A stretch of 64,000 nucleotides of DNA from assembly GCA_964030475.1 (NCBI GenBank), contig CAXIPT010000007.1, forward strand, positions 495,055 through 559,054, written 5' to 3'. The notes under the pieces are model-generated. The model saw only the letters and a list, made by a program, of their open reading frames with translations. It was not told the DNA's origin and did no database searches. The DNA comes from Tethya wilhelma (lineage: Eukaryota > Porifera > Demospongiae > Tethyida > Tethyidae). Below are positions 49,861 to 62,854 of the stretch, one piece after another; position 1 is the stretch's first letter, and each line of letters begins with the position of its first letter. A program made the position numbers and the translations under genes.

Positions 49861-50316
49861 ATGGGGATCATTGAGAGAATAAAGGAAGATTTTTATCAGC
49901 GCATTTGTTCAGAGGTAATTTAAACTCATTATAAGAACATTAAAGATGTACTGTAGCTGTTTGTACAGCCAAAGACTCTTAGAGAGTGTGTATTCTAAAT
50001 AACGCCCACCATAACATTGTCTGCCTCACCCTGCTGTGCAGCATGTACTGGTGCTGGCGGCTTTGGATGTGGACTCCTTATGTGCCTGCAAGATTCTACA
50101 GTCTCTCTTCAAAGCAGACAATGTGAAGCACACACTCATACCAGTAGCAGGCAAGAGTGAACTGCAGACAGCATTTGCCGACCATGCCGACCAGGTAAGG
50201 TCATCTCATACACTTGCTTCCTCAGATTAAGGTATGTTTTTGACTCACTGGAGTGATTGGCACATAGTGCTTTGTACATGGCATATAGTATACGAGCTAC
50301 AATAGGTTTAACACTT

Positions 50317-50381
<65 letters not shown>

Positions 50382-53300
50382 AACAGGTGAAATCTGTGGT
50401 GTTGATAAACTGCGGTGGACCACTCAACCTCCTTGAGCTGCTCCAACCAGAGGATGAGAGTGTCTCCTTCTTCATCGTGGACAGCAGGAGGCCCTACGAG
50501 TTGGACAACGTCTACAACCAGGATCAAGTGAACATCGTACTGAGAGAGGGAGAACCGTTGGAAGTGCCTGAATTTGACGATATCTATGCTTCTGATGTAT
50601 GTGTGTTTTTGGGGGGGGGTGGGGGGGGGGGTTACTGGCAAATGTTTTTTTTTTTACTTTTAAGCTCTTTTAGTAGTTTACTTTTTGGTTTCTCCAATGT
50701 TTTATTGGCATGATCTTCTTACCTTGTTTGTTTCTCTCTCCCCCCCTCCCTTAGGAAGATGATGGCTCTGATGGTGAGTATTACTCTGAAGGAGAAGACA
50801 GTGCCCCTCCTGGTAGCAAGAGGAAGAGAACTGGAGAAGAGGTAGAAAGAAATATGTTAACCTGTCTTGATTTGTTCTCTTCTTGCCCCCTCTGTAGAGC
50901 TCTTATGAAGCCAGGAGAAAGAGACATCTGTGGAGGAGGAAAAGGTGAGACTTGACTATTGCTGATGTCATTGGTGTACCAAATGTTTGTTTTTCTTACA
51001 GAGAAGAAATTTTGTACAAATATTATGAATTTTCACACCATGGAACTGCCGTAAGCTATAGTTGACATCTTACATGTGGTCATCCAGTGACCCCCCCCCT
51101 CTCTCTCTCTCTCTCTCCTCTACCCCCAACCTTTGCCCCCTGTGTGTTGCAGGCCTCCCTGGTGATGTGTGACTTGGCACTGAAACTGAGTCGAGTGGAC
51201 AATGACCTCATCTGGTGGGCAATAATTGGACTCACAGAACAACTTCTCTACGAAAAAATTGATCGGTAATAGGGGCAGCCCCCTTAATGAATATTGATGC
51301 ATAGCCATATTATTTATGAATATTAATCATTTTGGAACGTATGATTAATTTTTCACTTTCAGGGAACAGTATGTGACTGATGTACACACACTACAGCCCC
51401 ATGTTATCAGGATGAACAGAAGGTAAGGTGTATGGATGTATTTTTGTGTGCAGTTGTAAACAGGTTGGGCACTCTCTTTCAGAGAAGTTTTTTTCTTTCT
51501 TTTTTTTCTTTCCTTCAGTGATGAAGATGCCCCTCCCTCCTCCATTAATTCAATGAGGATCTCATTTGACAACGAGTAAAACATCTCACGCTCACATGAT
51601 AATATCCTATGTAAATTATTATTTTAGTGTGTCCACCTCTCCAGGTTGAGACTAGTTCTGTACAGACACTGGACTCTTTATGATAGTCTCTGTCACTCCG
51701 AGTACACCGTCTGCAAGTGAGTAGTTAGCCATAGACAAGGTGTTGGATAATCTTTTCATTTTATTTCAAGTTTTGCTAAAATTGCTTTCTCTCAGATTAA
51801 AAGTTTGGTCTATGAAAGGACAGAAGAAAATGTTAGAACTCCTAGCCAAGATGGGGTAGGAACTTGATAAAAAGTTTCCAATTTTCAAAACCATTTTTCC
51901 TTCTCTCCTTCCATCATCTCACTCCTCTCTGTCAAGGCTGCCGCTGGTTCAGAGCAAGCAGAAGTTCTCTGCCATGGAAGTTCACTATAGAGAGAACTTG
52001 AAACAGAATATTGGCGAAGCCTCGAAGCAATTTCAATTAGACGATCTAACTTATGGATCTTTTGTGGCGCAGTTTGGCTACAAGACAAAGGTAAGACGTA
52101 AGAAAAAGTTGGGTTTTTTTCCTAAATTGAAAGTTTTTGCAATTTTATTTCATTCGATTGTGTCTTTGTAGTTGTGTGCCTCTGACATGGTTCATTGTGT
52201 GTCTGCACTAATGGAGTCCCCAGAGAAGCCATTCTCAGAGGCCTTCCTGGAAGCACTGGAGTCTCTCTCAAGGTACCAGCCGATCCGTGCTAGTAATGAC
52301 TGTATGTGTGTGTGGAAAATGTAATGGCTGTCTCACGATGTATTCTCCAGGAGCAATTTGACAAAGATACAAGTTGGCATTGAGTTGGCTAAACATCAGG
52401 TACATTTGAAATGTAATTAAAGCGGGAAATTTTTTTTGCAGTCAAATCTTTTGTTTTTGAAAGTGTTTTTCGTGTTTGCATATATCATGAATTTGATTCG
52501 CTATCATGTCTGCAAACATTAAAGTAATTATAATAGAAGGTTTTACAAACTCTTGAGTATTGTTTTCATCATTGTGTAATTTGAAATCTGTGATAAAAAT
52601 TAAATTTTGGTGATCAGACTGATGTGATGTGCTTTATTGTGAAAAAAATATCAGCTGTCATTTCTTAACGACAGCTGGTGATGTTGTCTTCTGTTCAATG
52701 GAGCTGCTGTTTTCACACACAAAATGAGCATCTTTCTCTCTTCAACACACACACACACACTCACACACAGCAAGTTGCCATAGTAACACAAGTGGGGAAC
52801 TTCATCGACACCCATCAGGTCGTGTGCACAGGTCCATTCATCTATGCCTATGTGGAGGAGGTGAGAAACAGATGTCGTATCAAATGGTTGTGTAACTTCA
52901 TCCAAACTGAATAGCACCATTTGGCACGACTGTCTTTAGTCCAACATGGCACACTGCTACATTTCTCACACTTGCATGCATTCACTGAGGTTGATTAAAC
53001 CGTCTTTGATGTAATTGTGCTACTTTTGTTTTAACATTTTTGAAGTTGATTTGTATGTGTGTGTGTTCCAGGGTTCACCAAATGTGAAGTGTTTCTCTAA
53101 GCCGATCATGTTGTCAAAACTGGCTAGGTTTCTCAGAGAGGCTTGGATTGTACAGGTATATCACTGCTTAGGCCTAGGTTTAGCCTTGTTCCCAAACTCC
53201 CTCAAATAGTCTAGCATTGTACACACACACATGCACTAACAGAATCGCAAGAATAAAGACACTAAAGATCTCCCGTTCATTCTCTCAGCGCCTCTGAACA

Positions 53301-54589
53301 TCAGTGACGGTATGTACACTCCACCAAGATACACACAGTCTCAGATTGCTCACATAATGTATATAGTCCTTCTATTGTATGTGAATGAAAGAGAAACATG
53401 CAAAGTGTATTTTCATTATCAGAGTGCAACTTTGTCACTGTGCCTCTGTGGTGTGAATGCCACTGGCTATACAAGAGCTTGTTGCTCACTATCCGGGCAA
53501 TTGTTCATATTTGAGCTGCCCTACCTACGTATAAGGTATGGTGGCGTTCCACACTCCCTGGCTCTATTCACAGGCAGCTGATATCATGAGCTCTGGCTAT
53601 ATACGTAATGTGAACTACATGCGCCCCTGGGTAGGTGTTTGGTAGTGATAGATGGTCAAGTCACGTATTAGGAAGATGGGTGTTATAACTCCTGCACTTC
53701 TGTTATGGTGCCAGTTGCCTCCAGTTTGAGGTATTGGGAGGAGGTCACCACACCATAGATCATTATCTATGACCACACCCTGCTGACTGAGGGGGGTGTT
53801 CACTGTGGTGTGTATTGTCCTTGGCAGTTGATGGGAGCTGCGTTGATCTTAATGGAAGTTGAGGCATTGTGTCATATTTTGTGTGTGTTGGTCAATTTCT
53901 CCAGTGGTTTGGGGAATGGCTTGCAATGCACAGCAGCATTAAACACAGAGCCATGTGATTTGATTGAACCATTAGTCTAATGTGTGCACAATGATAGCAT
54001 GTGACTGCGGCTGTGGATGGGTGGCCATTAGCTCCCCAGTCTTGTCATAGATCATAGCATATTATCTATGGTCCGTGTGTACATTTCCAACAGTCACATG
54101 TTAGCCCAAAATCAAGACGTGGGCTTGCGAGTGAGAGATGGAGAGAGTGGTTTATTAATGTAGTTCTGAAAGGCATTCAGTGGCCATTTTTGCTTGAGTG
54201 TTTCGTTTAGTTTCATAATTACTATCCATACAGATACGTGCTTAATTATAGGAGTTCCCCCTCATTCAGAAGACACACACAGAACGTAAGATTCAGCAAT
54301 GTTAGCACCGCCATTGATCATTTAGCTTGATCCTTTTTTTGTGAAATATAATAATTGCAGAGAGTTCACTAGAGCATTTCAACATGCTGCTGACCGGATT
54401 CAAGCTAGAGCTACCTTCAACCATTTTGACGGATCAGGTACGTGTTTTGTGAAGAAAAGAAACTAGTAGAGAGAGTTTTTGAGTGTGAAGAACTTCTTGT
54501 GTGTGTCCATTTTCTTTGTAGTGGTTGAGATGAAGAATGATGACAGGGGCAAGTTCTTTGACGCACTCACAGCACTCTCAGCAGTTTGA
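49861..54589 (+). CDS. CDC45: CDC45 DNA replication initiation factor
   Basis: Twenty-one exons are predicted: 49861-49914, 50042-50194, 50387-50596, 50755-50841, 50898-50944, 51002-51050, 51153-51265, 51363-51422, 51519-51575, 51645-51716, 51796-51855, 51937-52090, 52172-52272, 52351-52399, 52771-52860, 53072-53155, 53243-53313, 53425-53450, 54252-54285, 54361-54437 and 54522-54589. They give about 571 residues; human CDC45 has 566. Shared features are LVLAALDVDSLCACKILQSL (DHH-family phosphoesterase fold), SVVLINCGGPLNLLELLQPE, an acidic stretch before KRKR, WWAIIGLTEQ, RLVLYRHWTLYDSL, KVWSMKGQKKMLELLAKMG, LMESPEKPFSEAF and GKFFDALTALS. As part of the CMG helicase with MCM2-7 and GINS it unwinds DNA at forks. 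The boundaries of the short exons at 53313, 53425 and 54252 are the least certain. Confidence 0.93.
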
Positions 54590-54896
54590 CACTTTGCACG
54601 AAGATTATTGTGCACTGTTTATTTGTTGTTGTTTGTTTATTTGTTTGTTTATTTTTTATTTACATTGTATTATTATTGTATATTAAATTTATTTCAACAA
54701 TTTTAAGTGAGAAAAAGTAATGTTGAAAATTGCATAATGAAAATTACATCATTATGTCAGACGTTATCAATAGCAATGAATATGATTATTCTGGTTGGAC
54801 TATAAAAAGGTTGCAAGTTTCTCTAGCTCTGTCAGTATTAGCTAGACTTTGAGACTAGCAGCTGTAGGAGTTAATTTGGGAGAAGTTGGAAGCAAG

Positions 54897-55672
54897 ATGG
54901 TTTTCTCAAGAATAATGGTTTCTTTCTTGATCATTGGTGAGTCATATCACTTCACACAAGATATATTATACCAGTATATAAAGAAGAATCTCTTTTTACT
55001 ATATAATAATTTATTACTAGCTACTTTATGGTTAAATTTTCTCTTTTGCTGTCAGTAACTGTTGCAATAATTGCTATCTCTTGGGATTCATTGATCCTTG
55101 CAGCCTCATTGGCAGTGGTGTGTCTCTCCATGCCTGGCAAGTCAGGAACAAAGGGACGTGGACCTGCTGAAGAACGTGAGTGAAGTATTATAATTTATGC
55201 AATGTCAAACAGATACATGAACTTCTTCAATGATTCTTTGTATGCTCTTGTTTTTTTCCCCTCTTCCATAATTTCCATCAACAAGCATTTGATGCAAGAT
55301 AATATATAGGTTGATTCACAATTATTTTATATTCTCTTACATAATTCGCTGGTTTTTATCCCTTTCATGGATCGATGTGTCAACAAAGTTTAACATTTGA
55401 TACAGAACAAGAGAGAGATCGAGATTGTTTTATTTGCTGTTCCACAAATTCTCTCATTTCCAGCCTTGGACTGCCATGAGCAGAGAGACAGAGCTCGTCA
55501 TCCTGAGCATGTGTGCTGTGAGGAAGATGGCACCTTCTGTCCTCTCCAGTGTGACACCAAGATGTGTCACTGTGTGGACACAGAGACAGGGCTCCGACTC
55601 AACACCAGGAAACACATGATGCGACAAGAGGAGGTCAACTGCACAGCAGGTATGGGAATAGCGCCTAAGCTC

Positions 55673-55728
<56 letters not shown>

Positions 55729-58700
55729 GATCTGAGATTTTTATTTTAACTAGCTNTAGATATGAGATTTTTAAGTATAACTAGCCGTAGCCTCTACACT
55801 TAGTCTCATTCCTAGTAAAATATAACATCAGATTTAACAAATTATTATTATTTTCCTTCTTATTTGTCTTCTGTTTTCCTTTTTCTATTTCTCTCTTCCT
55901 CCAGAGTTCCAGTGCCCAACCTTCATGTGTGATAAGGCCTGTGACCATGGTTACAGGATGGACAACAACGAGTGTCAGACCTGCCATTGCAGCCCACCCC
56001 CTCCCCGCCAGAGGTGCCCCACGGTGAAGATGGTGGAAGATGGCGGCTGCCACTGCGACTGTGTTAGTGAGCCAGAGAAGGCAGGGCCAGGACCAAAACA
56101 TGCTCGTGAGATGACCTGCCCATCATGCAACACTACCTGCAGTGAAGCAGCCACAAGTGAGGAGTATAATGGTTAACACGTTTACATGCATCTAGAATTG
56201 TTTGAAACTGTGTAGTTGAGAATTTCATGGTCTACAGTCATGATAATATGCATTGATGATTGCTGTGTAACTATCTTAATACAACTGTATTCCACATAAT
56301 ATTTATATCTTAAAATCAAAATTTAAATTTAAAGCAGAGGTTTGAGCTACATGTAGGTGCAAAGTTTTGTTTTAGAGTGAGAAAATTTTAATTGTAGTGC
56401 CTGTATTATGGTTCCAGCTGGTGCTGAATTGAAGAGGCATCTGATCATATATTGTGTCATACAATGAAATTGTGAGAAGAACATTATTGCCGGCTGTTGT
56501 CAGATAATAGGCCAAGTGGTTTCCTTTAGAAAATGACAAGGTTGAAAAAGTAGTTCTATTCAACATCTTTAACTCTTTCTCTCGTCCATTAAATAAACAT
56601 GCGTTGCTATGGCAATGTATGGAGATATAATGTATTCAATATTTTGTGACAACACACATGCAGGGAGCTGTTCCAATGACTGTGAAACTGATGAAACACT
56701 GCAGTCTGTTGGCGCCCACGGTAGAGAGATGTGTGTCACAAGTAAGGCTTCACACTTACACAAGTTACCCCAATATATAGCCTATAATGCTGTACTATGG
56801 ATGTTAGTATACCAACATCATAATATTATTATTTCTTTGAAAACAAAAGTCCCAAAATTTATCTTTGTTTCTCAATCGTATACAGCACAAAATTGATCAT
56901 CATTATTGTTTTAAATATGATGACATTATGTAATCTTGGTCCCCCTCCAGATCTTGCGGCAGATGCTCCTTGTACGCCAGAGGAAGATGACGATGATATC
57001 GCTGGTCCCGGGCCAGGGGGTCCAAAGGTCAAAGGTCCCGGAAAGAGGAGCAAAGTGGGCATGATCAAGCAAGCATCGACTCCGTGCACGAGCGGTCATG
57101 TGTGTCAGCAGGTGGGACTGGACAGGGAGAGTGGGAGGAGAGAGAACAGATGCAAAATGGAGAAAACTGAATGTATGTAAGGTCTGCATAATATGGTTGC
57201 TAGCAACTCCAATAACCTCATTCCCACCATGCACTGATACACACACCTTGTTTCCATCGGGGGACCTGTGAAACTGTTTCTTTTATGCCGCATACATTTT
57301 ACCTTTAAAGTGATCAATCTCTGATCATGCTTGTATATACCTGCAAGCACTCTCAACTAATAGTACTTTAATAGCTTATACCTTGGTATCTAGCGACTAA
57401 AAGGTCTGTAGAATAAATATTATTTCTCCTCGTGCTGAGTCGTGCATATTTTATGGGGAAGCAGTATACATGTAACAACATACCTGGTCAATAGCATAAT
57501 AACTATTATAATTATTATTGTCGTCAGTTACGATTATATTGTTTTACGTATTTCATCCCCCCCCCCACACACATGCACTCCAGCTGCTTGTGTCATGGCC
57601 AGAGCTGACGACTCCTCCATCAAGTGTGACCCTAGAGGCACTTTCTCCCCCCTCCAGTGTCGGCCCATCATGGACGAGGGTAATGAAACAAGCTCCACCC
57701 CTTCTTCTCGGAGTCGAAGGAAGAAGGGCAAGGAGATGTACCCCCAGATGTGTCGCTGTGTGACCACTGAGGAGGGGGAGACAGTGAATGGGACTGAGAG
57801 GATCGTGGAGATGGGAGAGAAGAAACCAAACTGCAAGAATGGTGAGTTGAACATTTAGATGCCATGCCTGTGGCAGCTTTGGATGAGCATGTGGAAATTT
57901 TGTGCAAGTTATAGTAGTACCTATTTTATCAATCTCCGACTAAAAGAAAAAAAAAATTCTATAGCTTACTTTGATTTATTATAATAAGTAATTAAATTTT
58001 GAGAAAACATAATCTATAATTAATTATTCTCTTGAGTTGGCTACTCTTCTTACTATAAATATCATTAATTATAATTATTATTACTATTGCATCTATTACC
58101 AATCAACCAATCATCTCTCTCTCTAGTGTACAAGAAGTGCAAGGTGGATGGTCTCAACCCCCGATCCAAGAAGTTTACGGTGCCTCATGGCGGAGAGTAC
58201 TTTGACAAGGAGAACTGTCGCACGTGTCAGTGTGTGGATGGAGACGCGGACGCCATCTGCAGGTGAGGGGGAGCAGCTACGTGGGTGGGTCCCACTGGGG
58301 GAGGGTGTGGTTGGGTAATTAATAATATTTATACAATTCTACACAGCTTAAATTTTGTTCCGATTTGAGTTCAACCGTTGTTTTTCTTGTCAAAGTTTGA
58401 GTCCTTGCACTTACTGATTATGAATATCTCCTTACTATATACAAGTATTATACTGGATTGAGTTCAATGCTTAATATGTGTGTATTTATTCTCCAGTCTC
58501 GCCATCATACCGCTTGCTATTAGTATTTCTACAAAAAAATATAATATTATGTTTGTGGTGTTTAAAGACTTGTAATCTACCTCTCCATCTTGTGTCCAGT
58601 GAGTCTGGTAACTGTACGGTGCTGACAGCTGATGGTCCTGACAGGGAGCCTGCCAACTGCACCCTGGAGGATGGGCAGGTGGTGCCCCACGATGGGACCC

Positions 58701-59488
58701 TCAAGGTCGGCTGCAGGATGTGCGGCTGTAAGAATGGGCGGGCCAGATGTACCAAGAGAAGAGACTGCAAGGTGAAGAATATAATTATGATTATATCAAT
58801 ACTGTGATGTTAGATCTCTAGTACCTGCATGTGCACACATAATATTGGGATTGTGTTATATGATAAATTATTTTGCTGGCAAAAAAATATTTCAGCTGTT
58901 AGATTTTCACCTCAAGTTTGCATTTTTGCCATTGCAGATGATCAGTATGAACATAATTAGACTCAGCTGCACTGCCAGGGTAGCTAAGTCATTAACACTG
59001 TTAATTGTTGTGTGTGGTTTTGCATCTATAAAGTCAAATATATATAGCAATCTTCATATTGTCTGCCCACTGATTGTGTGTACTGTGTTACTTAATTGTC
59101 CACTCGGTCCAAACAGGATGGTGTGGAAGGGGGAGACCCCTGCGATCGTTGCCTCAGACGACCCCCTGGTCCCGTGTGTGGTCCAGACGGTCGTAACCAT
59201 CTCTCCCAGTGCACTGCTATCGAGTGTGCCAAGCTCTCCTCCGTGGACCTTGAAGATGGACCTTGTCAGAGCCAGGTGAGAGGAGAAAGAGATCTTTTGG
59301 CATCTTTCACTCTTTTTGAGAAGAGTGAAGAGTCCATGGAGTGATCTGTGGTACTGCTGTTGTTGCTGCAGGACGTGTGTGAGCGTCACCCTTGTAGGGA
59401 GGGGCAGATCTGTGTCAGGAATGGGGGCGTGGCTTGTATGGGAAAGAGAGGATGTCGTCCTCACCAACTGAGACAGTGTGGTAGGTGA

Positions 59489-59577
<89 letters not shown>

Positions 59578-61679
59578 CTTTCTAACACAGCTTTGTGGGC
59601 AATTGATTATTCTTGTATTAAGTTAACAATTCAAATTGCCATTCACCACAATCATAGCATAATTACTAAAATTTCCCATCCTTATCCTTCCAGTTCGTAT
59701 TAATGATCTCAAGTGTCCCACTGACAACTCCACCACGGAGGAGGCCGACCCAGAGGACCAGGTGTGTGGAGATGATGGACAGACCTACTCCAGCCTCTGC
59801 CATCTCATCCAGAGCACCGTCAATGTCTACGTGGTCCACTCTGGCCCCTGTGAGGACCCCGAGTGCCAGGGGGGAGAGGTGAGTGTACTTTGACCGTTGG
59901 TTGTCCATTCATTGGTAGGATAGTAATAAGTGTCCCTTTTAAATTGCTGAGTCAGCAAGTGGATTTGCATACCTAATGTAATTCCATTGCAACAATATGA
60001 ATCTCTAACCATTGTGGTCACAAATTTTAATGATAGAGTTATAGCTCAGTAAAGACACATGTACTTGCAATTGTACCCTTGAAGGCCTTGATACACACCA
60101 CACCTGTACCTCCTTTCGGCTATTGATAAAGTTGATAAGAAGATTATTTGCACCTCCCGTTAAGTGTGTTATAATATTATTTCACAATATATGACATCTC
60201 TTTTCTCTCCTCCCCTCCCAGGTGTGTGGTCGTGATGGAGTGACCTATCCTAACCAGTGTGTCCTGGCGAGCCTCGCCACGGTCCGGGTCGACTATCAGG
60301 GGGCATGTGCAACGGGCGAGTCGGCTGAAGAGATCTGCTCCCAGGTCCTCTCAGGAGGGAGGTGTGAGGTGTCAGCCAGTGAGTGTGATCACCCTGTCTT
60401 CCCAGAGGATGGCTGCTGCCCCGAGTGTGGTGAGTGGGTGGGGTCAGTGTGAGGTTGTATGTGGGTAGGCCAATTTGTACGTGGAATATGAAACAAAAAC
60501 ACTTTTTATATGATATTTTTGTGGAATTGAAAAATCACTGTTGGGCGAACATTAGCAGTTATAACTTGAACATGAGCAGTTATAACTCAAATATGATCAG
60601 TTATAACTCAAATTTGAGCAATTAATATTATAACTTATAACTGCTGTGCCAGTACGAGTTATAACTGCTCATGTTTGAGTTATAACTGGTCATATTTGAG
60701 TTACAACTTCTGTGTGTGAGTTATAACTGTCAACCCTTCAATAGGCACAACTTTGTATTACAAATTTCAAAGTGAAGTTAGTAGTACTAGTACCATGGCA
60801 GTAATAGAAACAGATCAATCAATACAGCTTGACTAATACCTCTACCATTCATTAGCTATAGACTGCCATGTAATATGAGTCATTGACGCAGTATTAATGG
60901 CTGCCATGACTCCCCCCCCCATCCATCCAGGTGGTGTTGTCCTCCTCACTGTGGACCGTGAAGCCCTAACAGACGCTGCAGAGACCAACCCTGACATCCA
61001 GACCGTCGATACCTTCTCCCTGGAGCTGCTCCAGGCCACCATCTTCCAGGGTCTGGAGGGTAAGTGCACCATCGAGGTGAGCCTGACTCATGGAGAAGAC
61101 CTGCAGATTGTCCTCACAGCCAGTAGTGAGGAGTTCTCTGAGCTGTGTAACAACAAGAGCAAGGTGAGGATAATTATTGACAATGGAAAAGAAAAAATAT
61201 TTAACTTTGAATTAAAATTTGCCACATGAAAATCATAGCTAGCTATAGGCATATTGGATGACTGGCATGCAAGTCAAAACTTTGTAAAAGTTTACTGTTG
61301 CCTTCACTGCGTGACCCTCCTTATAATTCTTATCTTTCTGCAGGAGATTGCGTCCACAATGAACAACAAGGAGCTATTCATAGAAAGCTCCTCATCCACC
61401 ACCTCCACTCAAGAACCAGTCCTTGCTCTCTCCCAGGTCTTTGATTTCGTCATGGCAGCTGACTCCTCTCCTGTTGTACAGCTGCAGCAAGATGGAGATG
61501 GAGATGGAGATGGAGATGGAGATGGAGATGGAGATGGAGATGGAGATGGAGATGGCGATGGTGATGGTGTGACCTATGCGGCCTCAACAATGGCTGCCAC
61601 TACTGGAGGAGCGATGAGGCTGAGGGGTGCTTTTACTGGTCTCTTCTTTGTGGCCGTCCTGCTTGCTGCTGTGCTGTAG
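54897..61679 (+). CDS. Secreted/GPI-type multidomain protein: thyroglobulin-1, antistasin, VWC and three Kazal domains
   Basis: Fifteen exons (54897-54936, 55056-55175, 55464-55649, 55905-56156, 56664-56741, 56951-57172, 57584-57841, 58127-58262, 58600-58771, 59117-59275, 59372-59480, 59694-59878, 60222-60429, 60931-61163, 61344-61679) give about 897 residues. In order: a signal peptide or anchor; a thyroglobulin type-1 domain (HVCCEEDGTFCPLQC, CHCVDTETG); an antistasin-like knot (CDHGYRMDNNECQTCHC); Cys-poor and acidic linkers; a degenerate second thyroglobulin-like unit (DPRGTFSPLQC, CRCVTTEEG); two VWC-like units; and three Kazal units (PVCGPDGRNHLSQC; QVCGDDGQTYSSLC; VCGRDGVTYPNQC). Then come a predicted compact domain, a (DG)n stretch and a hydrophobic C-terminus of GPI-signal type. 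Probably an extracellular protease inhibitor or matrix regulator. The Kazal/GPI part recalls RECK, but that is a guess. Confidence 0.85.
55676..55800. other. (CT)n tract and duplicated flanks around a single N
   Basis: A CT tract (about 55676-55727) is followed by AGATCTGAGATTTTTA...ACTAGCT, the N at 55756, then TAGATATGAGATTTTTAA...ACTAGCC. The same sequence appears on both sides of the N, which is what a contig join with unmerged overlap produces. Confidence 0.7.
60549..60738. repeat. Opposed arrays of a 20-bp repeat forming a foldback
   Basis: In the intron between Kazal 3 and the next exon, direct copies of AGCAGTTATAACTYRAAYAT run from about 60552 to 60625. Inverted copies (GAGTTATAACTGCTCATGTT type) follow from about 60655 to 60738. 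Each side has three or four units; the centre is AT-rich. It would form a long imperfect hairpin in RNA or single-stranded DNA. Confidence 0.75.
61491..61566 (+). repeat. Coding (GATGGA)n microsatellite
   Basis: About 12 tandem GATGGA units, ending in GATGGC/GATGGT variants, encode an Asp-Gly dipeptide run just before the hydrophobic C-terminus of the Kazal protein. A hexamer keeps the frame when its copy number changes. Confidence 0.95.
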
Positions 61680-61861
61680 TTTTAGATATGAACAATTTAT
61701 AACTGCAACAATAATTAATCATTATAACATTATTATCATTGTACCAATATCTATGTTAATAATTGTTAATGCTTTGTGGTTTTGTGTCTTGTAGAATTTA
61801 ATTAAAACAATTGACAATTAATTTTACTAACTTATCAATCATGGCGTAAGAAAATAATAAT

Positions 61862-61904
<43 letters not shown>

Positions 61905-62129
61905 ATGTGTGCATGCATCTTAATTTGCTGCAAATATTAATATTTTATTGTTTATGGAAAAATTTGCCATAAACGACCCTTTACCATTCTAGCGCATGAC
62001 GTCACTAATTTGGTCACGTGGTTTTCTAGTGCGCGTTCAATATGACGTAATAAATTGGAGAAGACAACAAGGGTCCGTACTGATTCCGAGATGGACTCGG
62101 GCACTTAAAAGAAACGCCTACGATAAGTA
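61680..62129. promoter_or_regulatory. Intergenic region and promoter of the MTMR-like gene
   Basis: The 3' side of the Kazal gene is AT-rich with a (GT)n tract at 61864-61902. Close to the downstream gene are TGACGTCA (61998-62005), a perfect CRE palindrome, and GTCACGTG (62013-62020), an E-box/CLEAR-type core. A further TGACGTAA is near 62043. These lie 90-130 bp before the predicted ATG. Confidence 0.55.
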
Positions 62130-62811
62130 ATGGCCCTCTCTTCACTCTCGAAGAGCTTGGTGAGTCATTCTAAAGTTAAACCTCACCTCAAGGAGCGCCT
62201 GGTACCGATAAATCCTGTAAAAACATGAAAAAACTTCTCCTGTCTCTCTCTCTGCATGGTTTGTTGAACAGATGTCAAGGATGAGTGTGTCATTTGTTGG
62301 CCCAGTCGGTGCCAGTGAGCCTCCTTCAGTGAAGGCTGACGGCTGTGGAGACAGTAGCTTCTCTCACATGATGAATAAAGACCTCTACCCTCAGAGAAAG
62401 AAAGTTGTCGGTAAGCTAGCTACAACTGTGCATATTGCTGGAAGCACCTCATAGAGGGAGGTTGGTAAAAATTAAATGAACATTGCTAATGGCTACCAAC
62501 TGACTGTGTGTACATTAGACAGTTTCTTTCATTTTGTTTATTTTTGTTTCTTTTTGTGAACGTCTTTGGTTTTAAGAATTTATACAAGGATCTCTTCAGC
62601 CACGCCTCCACACACACCTTACATGTCATTTGATCAACCGTAACTTGTGTTTGCCCCTCCCCTCCCAGAGGACGGGTGCAGTGAGGACTTGGAGCCCTAC
62701 CAGCTGCTCAGTGGGGAGAGCATTGAGTACATCGGCCACATCCAGGCCGAGCATCTCATAGCAATATCCAACTACAGACTGTTTGCAACACAGACAGATG
62801 GATTCTACAGC
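62130..62811 (+). CDS. MTMR3/MTMR4-type myotubularin, N-terminal exons (cut by N)
   Basis: Exons 62130-62159, 62272-62410 and 62669-62811 join in phase; the ATG could be at 62130 or at 62272. The third exon encodes PYQLLSGESIEYIGHIQAEH then LIAISNYRLFATQTDGFYS, which resembles the start of the PH-GRAM domain of MTMR3/MTMR4 (GEHTEYVGR...NAVIAVSNYRLHIKF). A donor GC|GTATGT follows and the sequence meets an N at 62854. No later exon is found in the remaining 1.1 kb. The expected next exons, or a close paralog's, are on the minus strand at 36394-38449, also bounded by N. The two fragments do not overlap in the protein, so they are probably parts of one gene. Confidence 0.8.
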
Positions 62812-62854
62812 GTATGTTTTACCATCATCATCTTCTCTCTCTCTTATGCCCACN

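Noticed and set aside
53312..53581. An 89-codon frame in the CDC45 intron region as a separate gene
   Set aside because: It includes a short CDC45 exon (53425-53450) in the frame that continues into GVPPHSEDTHR downstream. The rest is intron.
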